Source: Cyanobacterium stanieri LEGE 03274
GTDB lineage: Bacteria; Cyanobacteriota; Cyanobacteriia; Cyanobacteriales; Cyanobacteriaceae
Assembly (NCBI RefSeq): GCF_015207825.1
Contig: NZ_JADEWC010000001.1
Coordinates: forward strand, 124,001 to 188,000
Length of the DNA stretch: 64,000 nt
Reading direction: 5' to 3'
Below, one piece after another: positions 44,265 through 53,602 of this stretch. The notes under the pieces were generated by a model, which saw only the letters and a list, made by a program, of their open reading frames with translations, searched no databases and was not told the DNA's origin. Each line of letters opens with the position of its first letter. Position 1 is the first letter of the stretch. The translations under genes were made by a program, and so were the position numbers.

Positions 44265-45385
44265 ACGCCAATCGCCTCACTAATATTACTCAATCCTTTC
44301 TGTTGTAATCTAGTTTGTAACCCTGTCAAAATATCCTTCACTGCCCAAGGCCCTTCATATACCCAACCGCTATAAAATTGTAATAAAGTAGCCCCTGCGG
44401 TGATTTTTTCCCACGCATCTTGGGCGTTAAAAATTCCACCCACCCCAATAATGGGTAATTCTCCTTTGGTTTGTTGATAGATAAAACGAATTACTTCGGT
44501 GGAGCGTTGTTTGAGGGGTAAACCACTGATGCCCCCTGCTTCATCTACCAATAAATTGCCTGTTTCTTTGAGGATTTTTGTTTGTAGTTGCTCTTTTTTG
44601 ATGGTGGTATTGGTGGCAACAATACCCGATAAGTTATAGTTCCTAGATAGGTCTAAAATGCCTTTTATATCGTCCCAACTCAGGTCGGGGGCAATTTTGA
44701 TTAAAATGGGTTTTTCCCCTTGATTTGCTTCTTGGAGGGTTCTTAAAATGGGTTCTAGTTGTTCCCCTCCCTGGAGCGATCGCAACCCAGGAGTATTGGG
44801 AGAACTAACATTAATGACGAAATAGTCGGCATAGGGGCGTAATGCTTCAAAACTGCCTAAATAATCTTGATGGGCTCCTTCTAGGGGGGTTATCTTCGAT
44901 TTACATAAATTTATGCCCACAGGAATTGTTCTCGGGCTTCTTTGCCATGTTTCTTTTAGTCTAAGGGCGATCGCCTCTGCTCCCTCATTATTCGCCCCCA
45001 TCCTATTCAAAATCGCCTTATCTCCCTCAATGCGAAACATCCTCGGTAAAGGATTACCCCCTTGTCCATGGAGTGTTACCGCCCCCAACTCCGCAAAACT
45101 AAAGCCAAAACTAGACCAAATTCCAGCGCCCACCCCATTTTTATCAAAACCAGGTGCTAAACCCATGGGATGAGCGAAATTCATCCCCCATAACGATTGT
45201 TTGAGGCTAGGTGCATCCATACAAAAAGACTTTTCTAGCTCTTGAATCGTCCACTTTCCCCAAGACTTATGCCGATTATGGTCAATTTTTTCTAAAATTC
45301 TTAAACTTTGCAAATGTGATTTTTCAGGATTACCCTTCAAAGCCGCAAAAAAAAGGGGATAAGCAGGACGCAAAACATTAAGCAT
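44255..45385 (-). CDS. pyrD: Dihydroorotate dehydrogenase (quinone), class 2
   Basis: Oxidises dihydroorotate to orotate in pyrimidine synthesis, passing electrons to quinone. 376 residues, with the N-terminal membrane-associating extension ([20 protein letters not shown]) of class 2 enzymes. Core motifs: [82 protein letters not shown] and [20 protein letters not shown]. The final DN and stop codon fall in a heptamer repeat array. Start ATG 45385. Confidence 0.95.
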   Translation of the reverse strand: MLNVLRPAYPLFFAALKGNPEKSHLQSLRILEKIDHNRHKSWGKWTIQELEKSFCMDAPSLKQSLWGMNFAHPMGLAPGFDKNGVGAGIWSSFGFSFAELGAVTLHGQGGNPLPRMFRIEGDKAILNRMGANNEGAEAIALRLKETWQRSPRTIPVGINLCKSKITPLEGAHQDYLGSFEALRPYADYFVINVSSPNTPGLRSLQGGEQLEPILRTLQEANQGEKPILIKIAPDLSWDDIKGILDLSRNYNLSGIVATNTTIKKEQLQTKILKETGNLLVDEAGGISGLPLKQRSTEVIRFIYQQTKGELPIIGVGGIFNAQDAWEKITAGATLLQFYSGWVYEGPWAVKDILTGLQTRLQQKGLSNISEAIGVDN

Positions 45386-45892
45386 AATTAAAGTCTTTTA
45401 AAAAACAATCTAGTAGCATACTAATTTTTACCTATTTTACCTTGATTTTTACCCCTCTCGGAACCCTAAAAATACCCCAGAAAGAAAAATGAGAGACTAC
45501 ACCTCAAAAAGTAACTTTTTCTCAGAAAACTCTTTGATATAGCCCCATATCAATATTTTTTACCAAAAATAAAGCCATATCCATCAATATCTTAGTTAAA
45601 TACATAACCATAAGATAATATATTTTTTACTAAAAAAAGAGCATTTTTTACTTGATCCCCTTTATTTTTTCTTAAACTCTTAAAAAAAACAAATGTTTTT
45701 AAATATACATTTTTTTGTCAATTTTGTAAATGTATCTTTGTATTAAGCAATAGTTAAGACAATATAAAAAATAAATAGTTCTAAATATAGTTGATTCCCT
45801 CATTCCCTCTAGGTTATACCCAAAAAACCCTTGATCCCAGATAGTTAATAATATAAAGAAGAAGGTTTTAATAAAAAAATATAGAAAAGAAA
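45386..45892. other. Intergenic region, nothing recognised
   Basis: 507 bases between the divergently transcribed pyrD and the Cys-rich gene, AT-rich, with poly-A/T tracts. A short self-complementary AAAAAGTAACTTTTT lies near 45507. No RNA gene or open frame was supported. Promoters for both neighbours are expected. Confidence 0.4.
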
Positions 45893-46189
45893 ATGATACC
45901 CAACAACAGTAAATGTGCTTCTGCCTGTCGATACTGTCGATTTTATCACCCAGAAGGAAGGCGAGGCGGAATGTGTGAACAATTAAATGTGTCAGTACAA
46001 GGGGCTTGGAAGTCTTGTAGTTTAGCCGTTTTAGCCTTTGGAGAATCTTGGGAAACCATGCCCGAAGTAGTTTTATTGGAAAAATCTTTTTCCCTCGGGT
46101 GTGCCACTCCCAATGTGGAAGTTAATAACCCAAAAGTTACTCAATATTTGCCAGAAGATATGTCCCAGAAAATAGAAGCCACTTTATAA
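45893..46189 (+). CDS. Small cysteine-rich protein, conserved hypothetical
   Basis: 98 residues from ATG 45893. Cysteines cluster at the N-terminus: C8, C12, C15, C28 and C42 (SKCASACRYCRFYHPEGRRG, MCEQLNVSVQ, KSCSLAVLAF), with a further C near residue 70 (SLGCATPN). The CxxxCxxC with a later CxxL pattern suggests a metal site (iron-sulfur or zinc), but no family is recognised. No signal peptide. It is transcribed alone. Confidence 0.65.
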   Translation: MIPNNSKCASACRYCRFYHPEGRRGGMCEQLNVSVQGAWKSCSLAVLAFGESWETMPEVVLLEKSFSLGCATPNVEVNNPKVTQYLPEDMSQKIEATL

Positions 46190-46344
46190 TTAATCAAGAA
46201 TTTATTTTTAGCTGATTTCTATATATTTCTAGCGACATTAATAGCAACAAAAAAGTAAGAATAATTAAAACATTTTCACCCAATTAATTAATAATTTATT
46301 ATCGCCTTTGGGGAAACAAATTACACACCTTTCGTTTCGTAACC

Positions 46345-46449
46345 CTAATCATTCATCTTGTTTACCCCACTAAATAGCATTATCAAACCACCCACTACAA
46401 TTAATAAGGCTATTATTCCCAACAGGGCATCTAATTTACTGGTATCCAT
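46345..46449 (-). CDS. Putative 34-residue single-helix membrane protein
   Basis: A frame from ATG 46449 to TAG at 46345: MDTSKLDALLGIIALLIVVG, GLIMLFSGVNKMND. It has one membrane helix (residues 9-27) and polar ends, like small photosystem or NDH subunits, but does not match any that I know. It starts 12 bases beyond the stop of the upstream minus-strand gene (46462), so operon placement supports it. No clear ribosome binding site. The function is unknown. Confidence 0.5.
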   Translation of the reverse strand: MDTSKLDALLGIIALLIVVGGLIMLFSGVNKMND

Positions 46450-46461
46450 TTTTTATAAGTT

Positions 46462-47109
46462 TTAAGGCATTAATAAGTTTGCACCACCCCTGCGAGGTAA
46501 TATTGGGGAAGTATTATTGTTATCGGAAGAATTATTTTCTGCGGGATTTGAGTCGTCAGATGATTCTTCAGATTCTGGGGTAGTAGGTTGATAAATACTC
46601 ACTAAAACATCTACTAATTGATTTCTTTGCTTCCTTGAAAGACTTCTAATTAACCTGACATCTTCTGTGAAAGGATTTTCAGTTAGGGTGCTAAAACCAG
46701 GATACCTTTCTTCTCTCATGGTTTCGTTGTAACCTAAATAATCTGCAAGGGTTAATTTCCAATCGAGGCGAAAAATAACGGGGCGAGATTTTATATATTC
46801 ATGGTAACGGATAAGACGACTTATCAAGGTATGTTCAGGAATTATCTGTCCACTGTTAACAGAAGTATATTGATTATTTTTGGGTATTTCTGGAATTTTT
46901 TCATATACTTGTAAAGCTATAGTTTCTGGGCTAATTCTTTGGGCATATACAGGGTTATTCCATGATAGATTTTCTATGCCTTGTAAGGTTAAACCCTGTC
47001 CATGAAAAAAATATACCATCAAAAAGGTTGTAAGTGCGATCGCACCATAAACCAATTTTGGTAAAAAAAGTCCAGAAAAACAAGAAAACCTTTTGAAAAA
47101 CCTAATCAT
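46462..47109 (-). CDS. Membrane-anchored hypothetical protein downstream of rpoZ
   Basis: 215 residues from ATG 47109 ([13 protein letters not shown]), overlapping the rpoZ stop by eight bases, which favours this start over one at 47151. One N-terminal membrane helix or signal anchor ([20 protein letters not shown]), then a soluble domain with [53 protein letters not shown], and a low-complexity Ser/Asn/Asp-rich tail ([20 protein letters not shown]). Translational coupling to rpoZ is likely. The function is unknown; similar proteins are known from other cyanobacteria as far as I can judge. Confidence 0.65.
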   Translation of the reverse strand: MIRFFKRFSCFSGLFLPKLVYGAIALTTFLMVYFFHGQGLTLQGIENLSWNNPVYAQRISPETIALQVYEKIPEIPKNNQYTSVNSGQIIPEHTLISRLIRYHEYIKSRPVIFRLDWKLTLADYLGYNETMREERYPGFSTLTENPFTEDVRLIRSLSRKQRNQLVDVLVSIYQPTTPESEESSDDSNPAENNSSDNNNTSPILPRRGGANLLMP

Positions 47110-47326
47110 CACTAATAATTTCAGGTTGGGTAAGCTCATCAGACATCTCAATAATAGCCCGTAAAACAGGCTTCATAATTTCTTCAACATTTTCAAAATC
47201 TTCAAAACGTCTTTGTTTCGCCCTTTTTGCCACTTGCACAGTAATTTTGTAACGATTAGAAGCCGCCTCCATTAACTCATCACTACGAAACATAATTTGT
47301 CCTGAGTCAAAATTGTTTTTTAACAT
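47102..47326 (-). CDS. rpoZ: DNA-directed RNA polymerase omega subunit
   Basis: 74 residues matching cyanobacterial Rpo[61 protein letters not shown]. The (F/Y)RSDELxEAASNRYxITVQVAxRAK block is the family hallmark. Omega helps assemble beta-prime into core polymerase and, in cyanobacteria, helps recruit the primary sigma factor. The gene overlaps the next one on the same strand. Confidence 0.93.
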   Translation of the reverse strand: MLKNNFDSGQIMFRSDELMEAASNRYKITVQVAKRAKQRRFEDFENVEEIMKPVLRAIIEMSDELTQPEIISDD

Positions 47327-47439
47327 TATCTGCTCTTATAGTTTACTAAAAAAGGTGCAAACCAATATTCTATCAATTTTTGGTTCATCACACCATTAAC
47401 CATCCTAAAAAATGTTGGAGAGTATAAAACCTTAAAAAT

Positions 47440-47475
47440 AAAAAAAGCCCGTTACATACCAATGATGATAACGGG
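47440..47475 (-). terminator. Rho-independent terminator of psbI
   Basis: Minus-strand stem CCCGTTA/TAACGGG (47469-47475 with 47448-47454) followed by C and seven T residues (A-run 47441-47446 and beyond on the plus strand). It is about 30 bases past the psbI stop. Confidence 0.8.
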
Positions 47476-47507
47476 AAAATTAGGTCTATTCGTGTAATAT
47501 AGTTATA

Positions 47508-47624
47508 TTATTCCGCATCTTTGCGTCCAGGATTACGTGCAGGATCTCCAGAAAGGAAACCGAAAATAAACATTAAAATGAAAGAAGCAACCACTATATT
47601 GACAACAATTTTTAAAGTTAACAT
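47508..47624 (-). CDS. psbI: Photosystem II reaction centre protein I
   Basis: 38-residue frame from ATG 47624 to TAA at 47508: [20 protein letters not shown] then [18 protein letters not shown]. This is the standard PsbI sequence (MLTLKIxVYxVVxxF... FGFLSxDPxRNPGR). PsbI is a one-helix subunit near D1 that stabilises photosystem II dimers and the early D1 assembly module. It is a single-gene unit with its own terminator. Too short for the usual length filters. Confidence 0.97.
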   Translation of the reverse strand: MLTLKIVVNIVVASFILMFIFGFLSGDPARNPGRKDAE

Positions 47625-47662
47625 TTAATTTTCTCCAAGTTATTTATAATCATCATTATATT

Positions 47663-48415
47663 TTACACCCCTTTCAGATTTTCTTGAACTCCGAACCAAT
47701 ATCCTTTTCCATAGATAGTATGAATAAGAGGTTTTTCCCCTCCACTTTCAATCTTTCGACGCAATAATCTAATCACCGCCGCCACCACATTACTACTAGG
47801 CGCTTGTGCCTCAGACCATAAATGATGATATATTTGTTCTTGAGTAACTAACTGATTAGAATTTAGTAAAAAAAATTCCAATAACCTAATCTCCTTATCA
47901 GAAAGTTTAAGTAATCTTCCCTGACGATAAGCAACCTGACTACTAACATCCAACTCTAAATCATCCATTTTCAATATCTTTTTCTCCTCCTCCCCAGCAT
48001 AATCAACCCTTTGACTACCCCTCCTCAACAAAGCCCTTACCCTAGCCAGTAATTCTCTCAACTCAAACGGTTTTATCAAATAATCATCCGCCCCCGCATC
48101 CAATCCCTTCACCCTATCATCTAAAGTATCCTTCGCCGTTAAAAATAATACAGGAGTGTCAATCTCCGTCTTAGGTAATCTTTTATCATCAGCACAATTT
48201 TTTAAACCCCGTAAACATTCACAAATACTCAAACCCGTTTTATAGGGTAACATCCAATCAAGAATTAAAAGATCAAAACAATTTTCTACCGTCAAATCCC
48301 ATCCTTGTTTACCATCATAAGCAACATCAACCTTATAACCCTCCTTTTCTAAAACATGGGCAAGACTATCTGCCAACTGCTTCTCATCTTCTACCAATAA
48401 TATTTTGATTGACAT
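47663..48415 (-). CDS. OmpR-type response regulator
   Basis: 250 residues. Receiver domain with D10-E11 pocket, phospho-acceptor D53 (LLILDWMLPYKTG), T and K in LFLTAKDTLDDRV and YLIKPFELREL, then a winged-helix domain with VSQVAYRQGRLLKLSDKEIR-type and SSNVVAAVIRLLRRKIESGG and IHTIYGKGYWFGV. Unusual is an insert of about 14 residues (NCADDKRLPKTEID) between alpha-3 and beta-4 of the receiver. It belongs to the RppA/CopR-like group by general look, but the exact orthologue is not assigned. No histidine kinase gene is adjacent. Confidence 0.85.
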   Translation of the reverse strand: MSIKILLVEDEKQLADSLAHVLEKEGYKVDVAYDGKQGWDLTVENCFDLLILDWMLPYKTGLSICECLRGLKNCADDKRLPKTEIDTPVLFLTAKDTLDDRVKGLDAGADDYLIKPFELRELLARVRALLRRGSQRVDYAGEEEKKILKMDDLELDVSSQVAYRQGRLLKLSDKEIRLLEFFLLNSNQLVTQEQIYHHLWSEAQAPSSNVVAAVIRLLRRKIESGGEKPLIHTIYGKGYWFGVQENLKGV

Positions 48416-48677
48416 AAAAAACTTTTACCACCTACTAATAAGAATTACCAATATTAACCATTAATTTAGCAGTGTTAGAAATTATGAAATTATAACTCTA
48501 CTTAAAAAAAATCATTCACAACACCATCATTAATTACAACAAAGATTAACTAATTTTCGAGTTTAAAATATTTCCGAAGGTTTTAGATATTAAAGCATCA
48601 ATAGAGACAAGATTAACAAACCATGATATTCTTTATAATACCAATAAAAATCAATCAAAATCCCAGTAAAACTAATT

Positions 48678-49253
48678 ATGTCTCCTTCCCAATTTGGGCA
48701 ATATGACGACAAAGAAATTGTCATCATTAATGATGAGCAAGGAAAGTTTCTTGAATGTTATGTTGAAAACGAAATTAATTATCAAGGTAACAAGTATCTG
48801 TTACTAATGCCCGTTGATAACACCATTGTTATCTTAACTGATGATGTGGTTGATGAGGATGATCCTGATTATACCGAAACTGTCATTGTCGAGGATGATG
48901 ATGAAATCGATGCTATTTTTGATGATGCTAAAGCTGTGTTAGGGGAATTGAATTTATCCCTCAAACGCTCCGGTATTAGTCTTACCGCCAGTGGAGATTT
49001 ACCCCCAGAAGAAGATGATAACATCATTCGTTTAGAATTAGATGATGAGGAAGAAGGGTTAGAGGTGGAGGAATTACAGTTTTTAGCTAGTTTTTATAGC
49101 TTAGAACAAAAATATGATATTTGTACTCCCCTTGCCCCCATTCTTTTGATTGGTGAGCAAACATCTTCTGGAAAGGTAAGTTTATTCAATCCTGATAAGG
49201 CGGAGTTACAAGCTATTGTCGGAGAATTACTTTTAGATTTTAATGATGACTAA
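48678..49253 (+). CDS. DUF3727/DUF1292 protein
   Basis: 191 residues, strongly acidic (stretches DEDDPDYTETVIVEDDDE, DDEEEGLEVEEL). The N-terminal VIINDEQGKFLECYVENEINYQ and GNKYLLLMPVDNTIVIL is a DUF1292-like small beta domain; the C-terminal FLASFYSLEQKYDICTPLAP with LLIGEQTSSGKVSLFNPDK is DUF3727. The combination is found in cyanobacteria and plastids, function unknown. A strong terminator follows. Confidence 0.8.
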   Translation: MSPSQFGQYDDKEIVIINDEQGKFLECYVENEINYQGNKYLLLMPVDNTIVILTDDVVDEDDPDYTETVIVEDDDEIDAIFDDAKAVLGELNLSLKRSGISLTASGDLPPEEDDNIIRLELDDEEEGLEVEELQFLASFYSLEQKYDICTPLAPILLIGEQTSSGKVSLFNPDKAELQAIVGELLLDFNDD

Positions 49254-49299
49254 ACATCATTTATTATTGCTTTTTAACTATTTTTTTAAAGATGATTAT

Positions 49300-49325
49300 A
49301 GGTGGGATTTTCCCACCTTTTTTTC
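49300..49325 (+). terminator. Rho-independent terminator after the DUF3727 gene
   Basis: Perfect 7-bp stem AGGTGGG/CCCACCT (49300-49306 with 49312-49318), loop ATTTT, directly followed by a run of T. Confidence 0.88.
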
Positions 49326-49366
49326 TACATATAGAGTATTTTTATTGATTTTATTTGTATCAAAAT

Positions 49367-49894
49367 TTATGCTTTATTTTCGACTTTTATTTTTTTAATT
49401 TCTGAATAAAAAGAAGTTTCAATTACTTGATTTTTACTTTTGATAACGGTGTTTCTTAAACGTAGATTATCATTGGCAAACCAAATTCTTTCTTCGATGG
49501 AGTGAGTATCTTCTTTAATTGTAAAGGTTAAAGAGTCATCTTCGGCTATGGTGAAATTACCTTCTAATAATTTTTGATTAGGTAATAGACGCCAAATTTT
49601 ACCATTTTTTAAGTCATCTTTTTGATAGTTAATAATCATGGTACTGTTACCGCTTTTTTTTGGTTTTCCCCAGTCGGGAGAGTTATCCCATTCTGAGGTA
49701 ATTATGGTCATGTTATCTTCTGTTTTAAGATTATTTTCTTGACAAATAACTTTTGCTTGGTTGCTATCTTTGTCTAATAAGTTAATGTCTAAGTTGGCTT
49801 TACTATTATCGACGGCTTCTTTATTTATGTTGTAGGTGGTGCGCTGAGAAAACCAACTTCCTGCAGTTTTCTCTATAAAGGTATTTATATCCAT
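49367..49894 (-). CDS. Phycobiliprotein chromophore lyase, CpcS/CpcU-like
   Basis: 175 residues from ATG 49894 (MDINTFIEKTAGSWFSQRTT); an upstream ATG at 49960 would add 22 residues and lacks support. The start KTAGSWFSQRTTYNIN, the SEWDNSPDWGKPKKSGNSTM segment, and EERIWFANDNLRLRNTVI followed by ETSFYSEIKKI match the CpcS/CpcU/CpeS fold (lipocalin-like). Such lyases attach phycocyanobilin to Cys-82/84 of phycocyanin and allophycocyanin subunits. It is more diverged and Lys/Asn-rich than typical members, so whether it acts alone or as the CpcU partner is unclear. Confidence 0.8.
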   Translation of the reverse strand: MDINTFIEKTAGSWFSQRTTYNINKEAVDNSKANLDINLLDKDSNQAKVICQENNLKTEDNMTIITSEWDNSPDWGKPKKSGNSTMIINYQKDDLKNGKIWRLLPNQKLLEGNFTIAEDDSLTFTIKEDTHSIEERIWFANDNLRLRNTVIKSKNQVIETSFYSEIKKIKVENKA

Positions 49895-49975
49895 TAATCT
49901 TATATTAAATTGCTTTATTAATCGATCGCCCTTAATCGTAAATATGGTCAAAGGCAACATTAATTATATCATTTA

Positions 49976-50005
49976 AGGGAACAGGGAACGGGGAACAGAC
50001 AATGG
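49976..50005. repeat. Heptamer tandem repeat, GGGAACA type
   Basis: Four units GGGAACA/GGGAACG/GGGAACA/GACAATG, upstream of the bilin lyase gene. Confidence 0.7.
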
Positions 50006-50109
50006 TTATAATATTTGAACTCAGAATTTCTATCTAGTATCATTCAATTATGTTTCATACCATGATTAAGTAATACCAAGTTGAAATGAGAGAATAAAAA
50101 AAGAATAAT

Positions 50110-50141
50110 TGTTCATTGTCCATTGTCCATTGTCCATTGTT
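50110..50141. repeat. Heptamer tandem repeat, ATTGTCC type, at the ribD 3' end
   Basis: Five 7-base units: ATTGTTC, three ATTGTCC, then ATTGTTT. On the minus strand they encode the last residues and the stop codon of ribD. Confidence 0.8.
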
Positions 50142-51219
50142 TAATATATCCTTCGATCAAAAAATCATCATCAAATCTTTGTAAACTAACATTATGTAAC
50201 TTTAAAGCATCTTGCATCGCATTAATATCTAAATCTCCCACAGGATTAAAACCCCCTTGCCCACCGATTATTTTTGGGGCGATAAACCCTAATACCTTTT
50301 GTATCATACCAGAGGCGATCGCCCTTGCCCCCAAATTACCACCACATTCCCAGAAAACAGAATTAAAACCACGCTCATATAAACTATCCATCACCACCGT
50401 AGGAGAAAGATTTTCATACTCCAAAACCTCCACCCCCCGAGATAACAAATAAGTCTTAAGAGGAGAATCAACATCTTGAAGGAGAGTAAAAACCACCGTA
50501 GGCGCCATGGTAGTATCCCACAAATGACAATCCATAGGTAAATCAAAACCCTTGGACATTACCACCCGCAAAGGATTATGGCTACTCATCCCATGGGTAG
50601 TTAAACGGGGATTATCTTTTCTTACCGTATTTCCCCCCACTACCACCGCATCACACCCAGAACGCAAAAAATGAACATAATCCCGTGACTTTTGCCCCGT
50701 AATCCACTTACTATCGCCCGTTGCCGTCGCAATCTTACCATCAACCGTCATCGCATACTTTAAAATACCAAAAGGGCGTTTATAAATAACACGATGAATA
50801 AAAGCCTCATTCAACTGCCGACAGGCTTCCTCCTCCACCCCCACCTTAACATCTATTCCAGCGGCCACCAGACGCTTAATACCACCACCCGCAACCCTTT
50901 CATCAGGATCCACCATTCCCACCACAACTTGACTAATTCCTGCCTTAATAATCGCCTCCGTACAAGGGGGAGTTTTACCATGATGATTACAGGGCTCAAG
51001 GTTGACATAAATTGTCGCCCCCCTAGCCTCCTCTCCAGCCTGCTTTAGGGCAAAAACTTCAGCATGGGGTAATCCCGCCCGAGGATGGAAGCCCCTGCCC
51101 ACAATTTGACCATTTTTAACCACCACTGCACCCACCAACGGATTAGGGGAGGTTCTTCCCAGTGCTTTTTTGGCTAACTCTAAGCACTCTGAGATCATTT
51201 TTTGGTCAAACTGATTCAT
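50113..51219 (-). CDS. ribD: Bifunctional riboflavin deaminase-reductase
   Basis: Second and third steps of riboflavin synthesis: pyrimidine deamination, then ribosyl reduction. 368 residues. Deaminase domain 1-145 with zinc site LPHAEVFAL and LEPCNHHGKTPPCTEAI; reductase domain 150-360 with RPFGILKYAMTVDGKIATAT, DSKWITGQKSRDYVHFLRSG and AVVVGGNTVRKDNPRLTT. The normal end is EGYIKQ or similar; the final WTMDNGQ is encoded by a heptamer repeat. Start ATG 51219. Confidence 0.94.
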   Translation of the reverse strand: MNQFDQKMISECLELAKKALGRTSPNPLVGAVVVKNGQIVGRGFHPRAGLPHAEVFALKQAGEEARGATIYVNLEPCNHHGKTPPCTEAIIKAGISQVVVGMVDPDERVAGGGIKRLVAAGIDVKVGVEEEACRQLNEAFIHRVIYKRPFGILKYAMTVDGKIATATGDSKWITGQKSRDYVHFLRSGCDAVVVGGNTVRKDNPRLTTHGMSSHNPLRVVMSKGFDLPMDCHLWDTTMAPTVVFTLLQDVDSPLKTYLLSRGVEVLEYENLSPTVVMDSLYERGFNSVFWECGGNLGARAIASGMIQKVLGFIAPKIIGGQGGFNPVGDLDINAMQDALKLHNVSLQRFDDDFLIEGYIKQWTMDNGQ

Positions 51220-51405
51220 AGCTCCATGGTTGAAAATCAGAAAAAAACTTGTAACCCTTATGAAACATAAGTTGTAGGTAATTTTAAAAAAAAGTTTTAC
51301 AAAACTTTCCCTTATGCCTTATGATTGATTAGTGGTCAACTTTACTATTATGCCGTAACTAATCCAAGAAAGACAAGGTTAGTAATAGTAAAAGGCGAGT
51401 TTGTT

Positions 51406-51483
51406 ATGCGAAAAACTCAAAAAAATGACCGAGATTTACGCACTATTATGTATAATTTTAATTCCCTAGATCTTATTAACTAA
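51406..51483 (+). CDS. Possible short upstream ORF before the SigD-like gene
   Basis: ATG 51406 to TAA 51481-51483, 25 codons: MRKTQKNDRDLRTIMYNF then NSLDLIN. It lies in the 288-base gap between ribD and the sigma gene and ends 24 bases before the sigma start codon. It could be a leader ORF, or chance; no family is recognised and no codon evidence was computed. Weak support. Confidence 0.2.
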   Translation: MRKTQKNDRDLRTIMYNFNSLDLIN

Positions 51484-51507
51484 TCTAGTATAGATAATTA
51501 TTGTCTT

Positions 51508-52464
51508 ATGCAACCTTTACCCAAGAATATTGATACAATCCGTGTTTATTTGAAAGAAATTGGTCGAATTCCTCTATTAACCCAAGAGGAAGAGATTATT
51601 TATGCTAAACATATTCAAGAGCTAGTTTCCCTCGAAAAAAAGAAAGAAACCCTTGCTAAAAAACTCGATCAAGAACCCACTTTGGAAGAATGGGCAAAGG
51701 CTGCCAAAATTTCCGAAAAAAATTTACAAATTAAAATCACCCAGGGTGAAAAAGCCAAGCGTCGCATGGTAGAAGCAAATCTGCGTTTAGTCGTATCCAT
51801 CGCCAAAAAATATCTCAAACGCAATTTAGATCTTCTTGATCTTATCCAAGAAGGTACTATCGGCATGCAGCGGGGCGTAGAAAAATTTGACCCCACCAAA
51901 GGTTATCGTTTCTCTACCTATGCTTATTGGTGGATTCGTCAAGCTATTACAAGGGCGATCGCCGAGAAAAGCCGAGCTATTCGCTTACCTTTACATATTA
52001 CCGAAAAATTAAATAAAATTCGTCAAACCCAAAGAAAACTATCCGAAGAAAAAGGTCGCCCTGCCACCATTGCAGAACTAGCCGAAGCCTTAGAATTAAG
52101 CACCGAACAAGTTAGAGAATACCTTGGTAAAGCCCGTCAACCCCTCTCCCTAGATCTTAAAGTAGGAGACAACAACGACACCGAATTAGGAGAACTATTA
52201 GAAGACAAAGGACAATCCCCAGAAGACTTCACCGACTATTCTTGTTTACAATTCGACCTCAAGAAAATGATGTCCGAATTAACCCAGCAACAGCAAGACG
52301 TAATTAGATTACGTTACGGCTTAGAAGACGGAAAACCCCTCACCCTCTCCAAAATTGGTGACATTCTCAGCATCTCCCGCGAAAGAGTCAGACAAATCGA
52401 AAGAGAAGCTCTCACTAAACTAAGAAAGCGCAAAGAAGTAATCCAAGAATATATTGCCAGTTAA
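51508..52464 (+). CDS. sigD: Group 2 RNA polymerase sigma factor, SigD-like
   Basis: 318 residues, the length of Synechocystis SigD as I remember it. Region 1.2 [20 protein letters not shown], region 2 with [39 protein letters not shown] and [20 protein letters not shown], region 3 and region 4 ([40 protein letters not shown]). Much closer to the SigB/SigD/SigE layout than the SigC-like one at 5940. Group 2 factors direct stress, light and nutrient responses. The exact subgroup is inferred. A strong terminator follows. Confidence 0.85.
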   Translation: MQPLPKNIDTIRVYLKEIGRIPLLTQEEEIIYAKHIQELVSLEKKKETLAKKLDQEPTLEEWAKAAKISEKNLQIKITQGEKAKRRMVEANLRLVVSIAKKYLKRNLDLLDLIQEGTIGMQRGVEKFDPTKGYRFSTYAYWWIRQAITRAIAEKSRAIRLPLHITEKLNKIRQTQRKLSEEKGRPATIAELAEALELSTEQVREYLGKARQPLSLDLKVGDNNDTELGELLEDKGQSPEDFTDYSCLQFDLKKMMSELTQQQQDVIRLRYGLEDGKPLTLSKIGDILSISRERVRQIEREALTKLRKRKEVIQEYIAS

Positions 52465-52478
52465 TTAAATTATTTTTG

Positions 52479-52501
52479 ACCTCCTAACAGGAGGTTTTTT
52501 T
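52479..52501 (+). terminator. Rho-independent terminator after the SigD-like gene
   Basis: Perfect 7-bp stem ACCTCCT/AGGAGGT (52479-52485 with 52489-52495), loop AAC, followed by a T-run. Confidence 0.9.
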
Positions 52502-52676
52502 GTATCAGACACAACAGCTAACTTGACTATCTCTACACAATTCAAGCAACAACTTTATATTAAGAACATTGAAAGTAAAAAAACATAAACAAAATCTTTA
52601 AAAATTTAATTTATATCTATAAATAAAGCCACTATAATAACTACTAATAGGAAATAATTTTTTAAATATAAATAAT

Positions 52677-53588
52677 ATGAAAGGAATATATATAATAGCT
52701 AATGATAAAGTTTTAGATAACTGTATTACCTTACTAAATAGTATTAGATTATATGACAAAGACGTTCCAATTACTTTAATTCCCTATGATGATAATTATC
52801 ATCAAGTATTTAATATATTATCTAAAAAATATAAGGTTACTTTATATCCTGATTTGGACTTTATTGATAAATTATCTAATAATTTACATAGCATTTTTGG
52901 AGAGAATTTTTTTGCCCGTCCTAATCAATTTAGAAAACAAGCCTGTTGGTTTGGTGAATATGATGAATTTCTATATATTGACACTGACATTATTGTTTTT
53001 GATAAAATTATTCAATGCTTAGATTATCTTCAAGACTATGATTTTATTGCTTGTGATTACCAAGGCAAAAAAGGAATTCAAAATGTTTTTAGTCAACAAG
53101 TAATTGACAACAATATTTTTACATCTGAACAACTAAAAGATATCTTCAATTGTGGTTTTTGGGGTTCTAAAAAGAAGATTATCTCCGAAGAAACTTTATA
53201 TAAAATTTTTAAAGAATGTTCTCAAAATTTGCAATATTTTGACTTCACCCAAAAAACATCCGACCAACCCATTATTAACTATTTGATATTAACCCAAGTA
53301 AAGAAAAGATTAAACTTAACACAAATTACCGATGATGAACCAGGTAACTGGGCTGGTTCAAAGCATTTCATCGAAAAAGATCATAAACTCTATGACAACG
53401 GTAAGCCATTACGCTATTTACACTGGGCGGGAGTTCCCTTGCACCCTGGGGGGAATTATTATGAGTTATGGCAACATTATCGCTATCTAGGAGAAGAAAA
53501 ACCTCTCCCCATGGCAACTAACACAATCCATAAAAAAAATTATTGGCAAACCCTAAAAAATAAAGCTAGAAAACTATTCAGTAAATAA
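52677..53588 (+). CDS. GT-A-like nucleotide-sugar transferase family protein
   Basis: 303 residues. The start (MKGIYIIANDKVLDNCITLL NSIRLYD) and FGEYDEFLYIDTDIIVFDKI contain a DxD metal-binding motif as in GT-A glycosyltransferases (family GT8-like). Further features: DYDFIACDYQGKKG, FNCGFWGSKKKIISEETLYK, and LRYLHWAGVPLHPGGNYYEL, which resembles the closing donor-site region. Very AT-rich (Asn/Lys/Ile-rich) compared with its neighbours, which could reflect transfer. Substrate unknown; a glycan-related role is inferred. Confidence 0.7.
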   Translation: MKGIYIIANDKVLDNCITLLNSIRLYDKDVPITLIPYDDNYHQVFNILSKKYKVTLYPDLDFIDKLSNNLHSIFGENFFARPNQFRKQACWFGEYDEFLYIDTDIIVFDKIIQCLDYLQDYDFIACDYQGKKGIQNVFSQQVIDNNIFTSEQLKDIFNCGFWGSKKKIISEETLYKIFKECSQNLQYFDFTQKTSDQPIINYLILTQVKKRLNLTQITDDEPGNWAGSKHFIEKDHKLYDNGKPLRYLHWAGVPLHPGGNYYELWQHYRYLGEEKPLPMATNTIHKKNYWQTLKNKARKLFSK

Positions 53589-53602
53589 CCTAACACCCGT
53601 TT

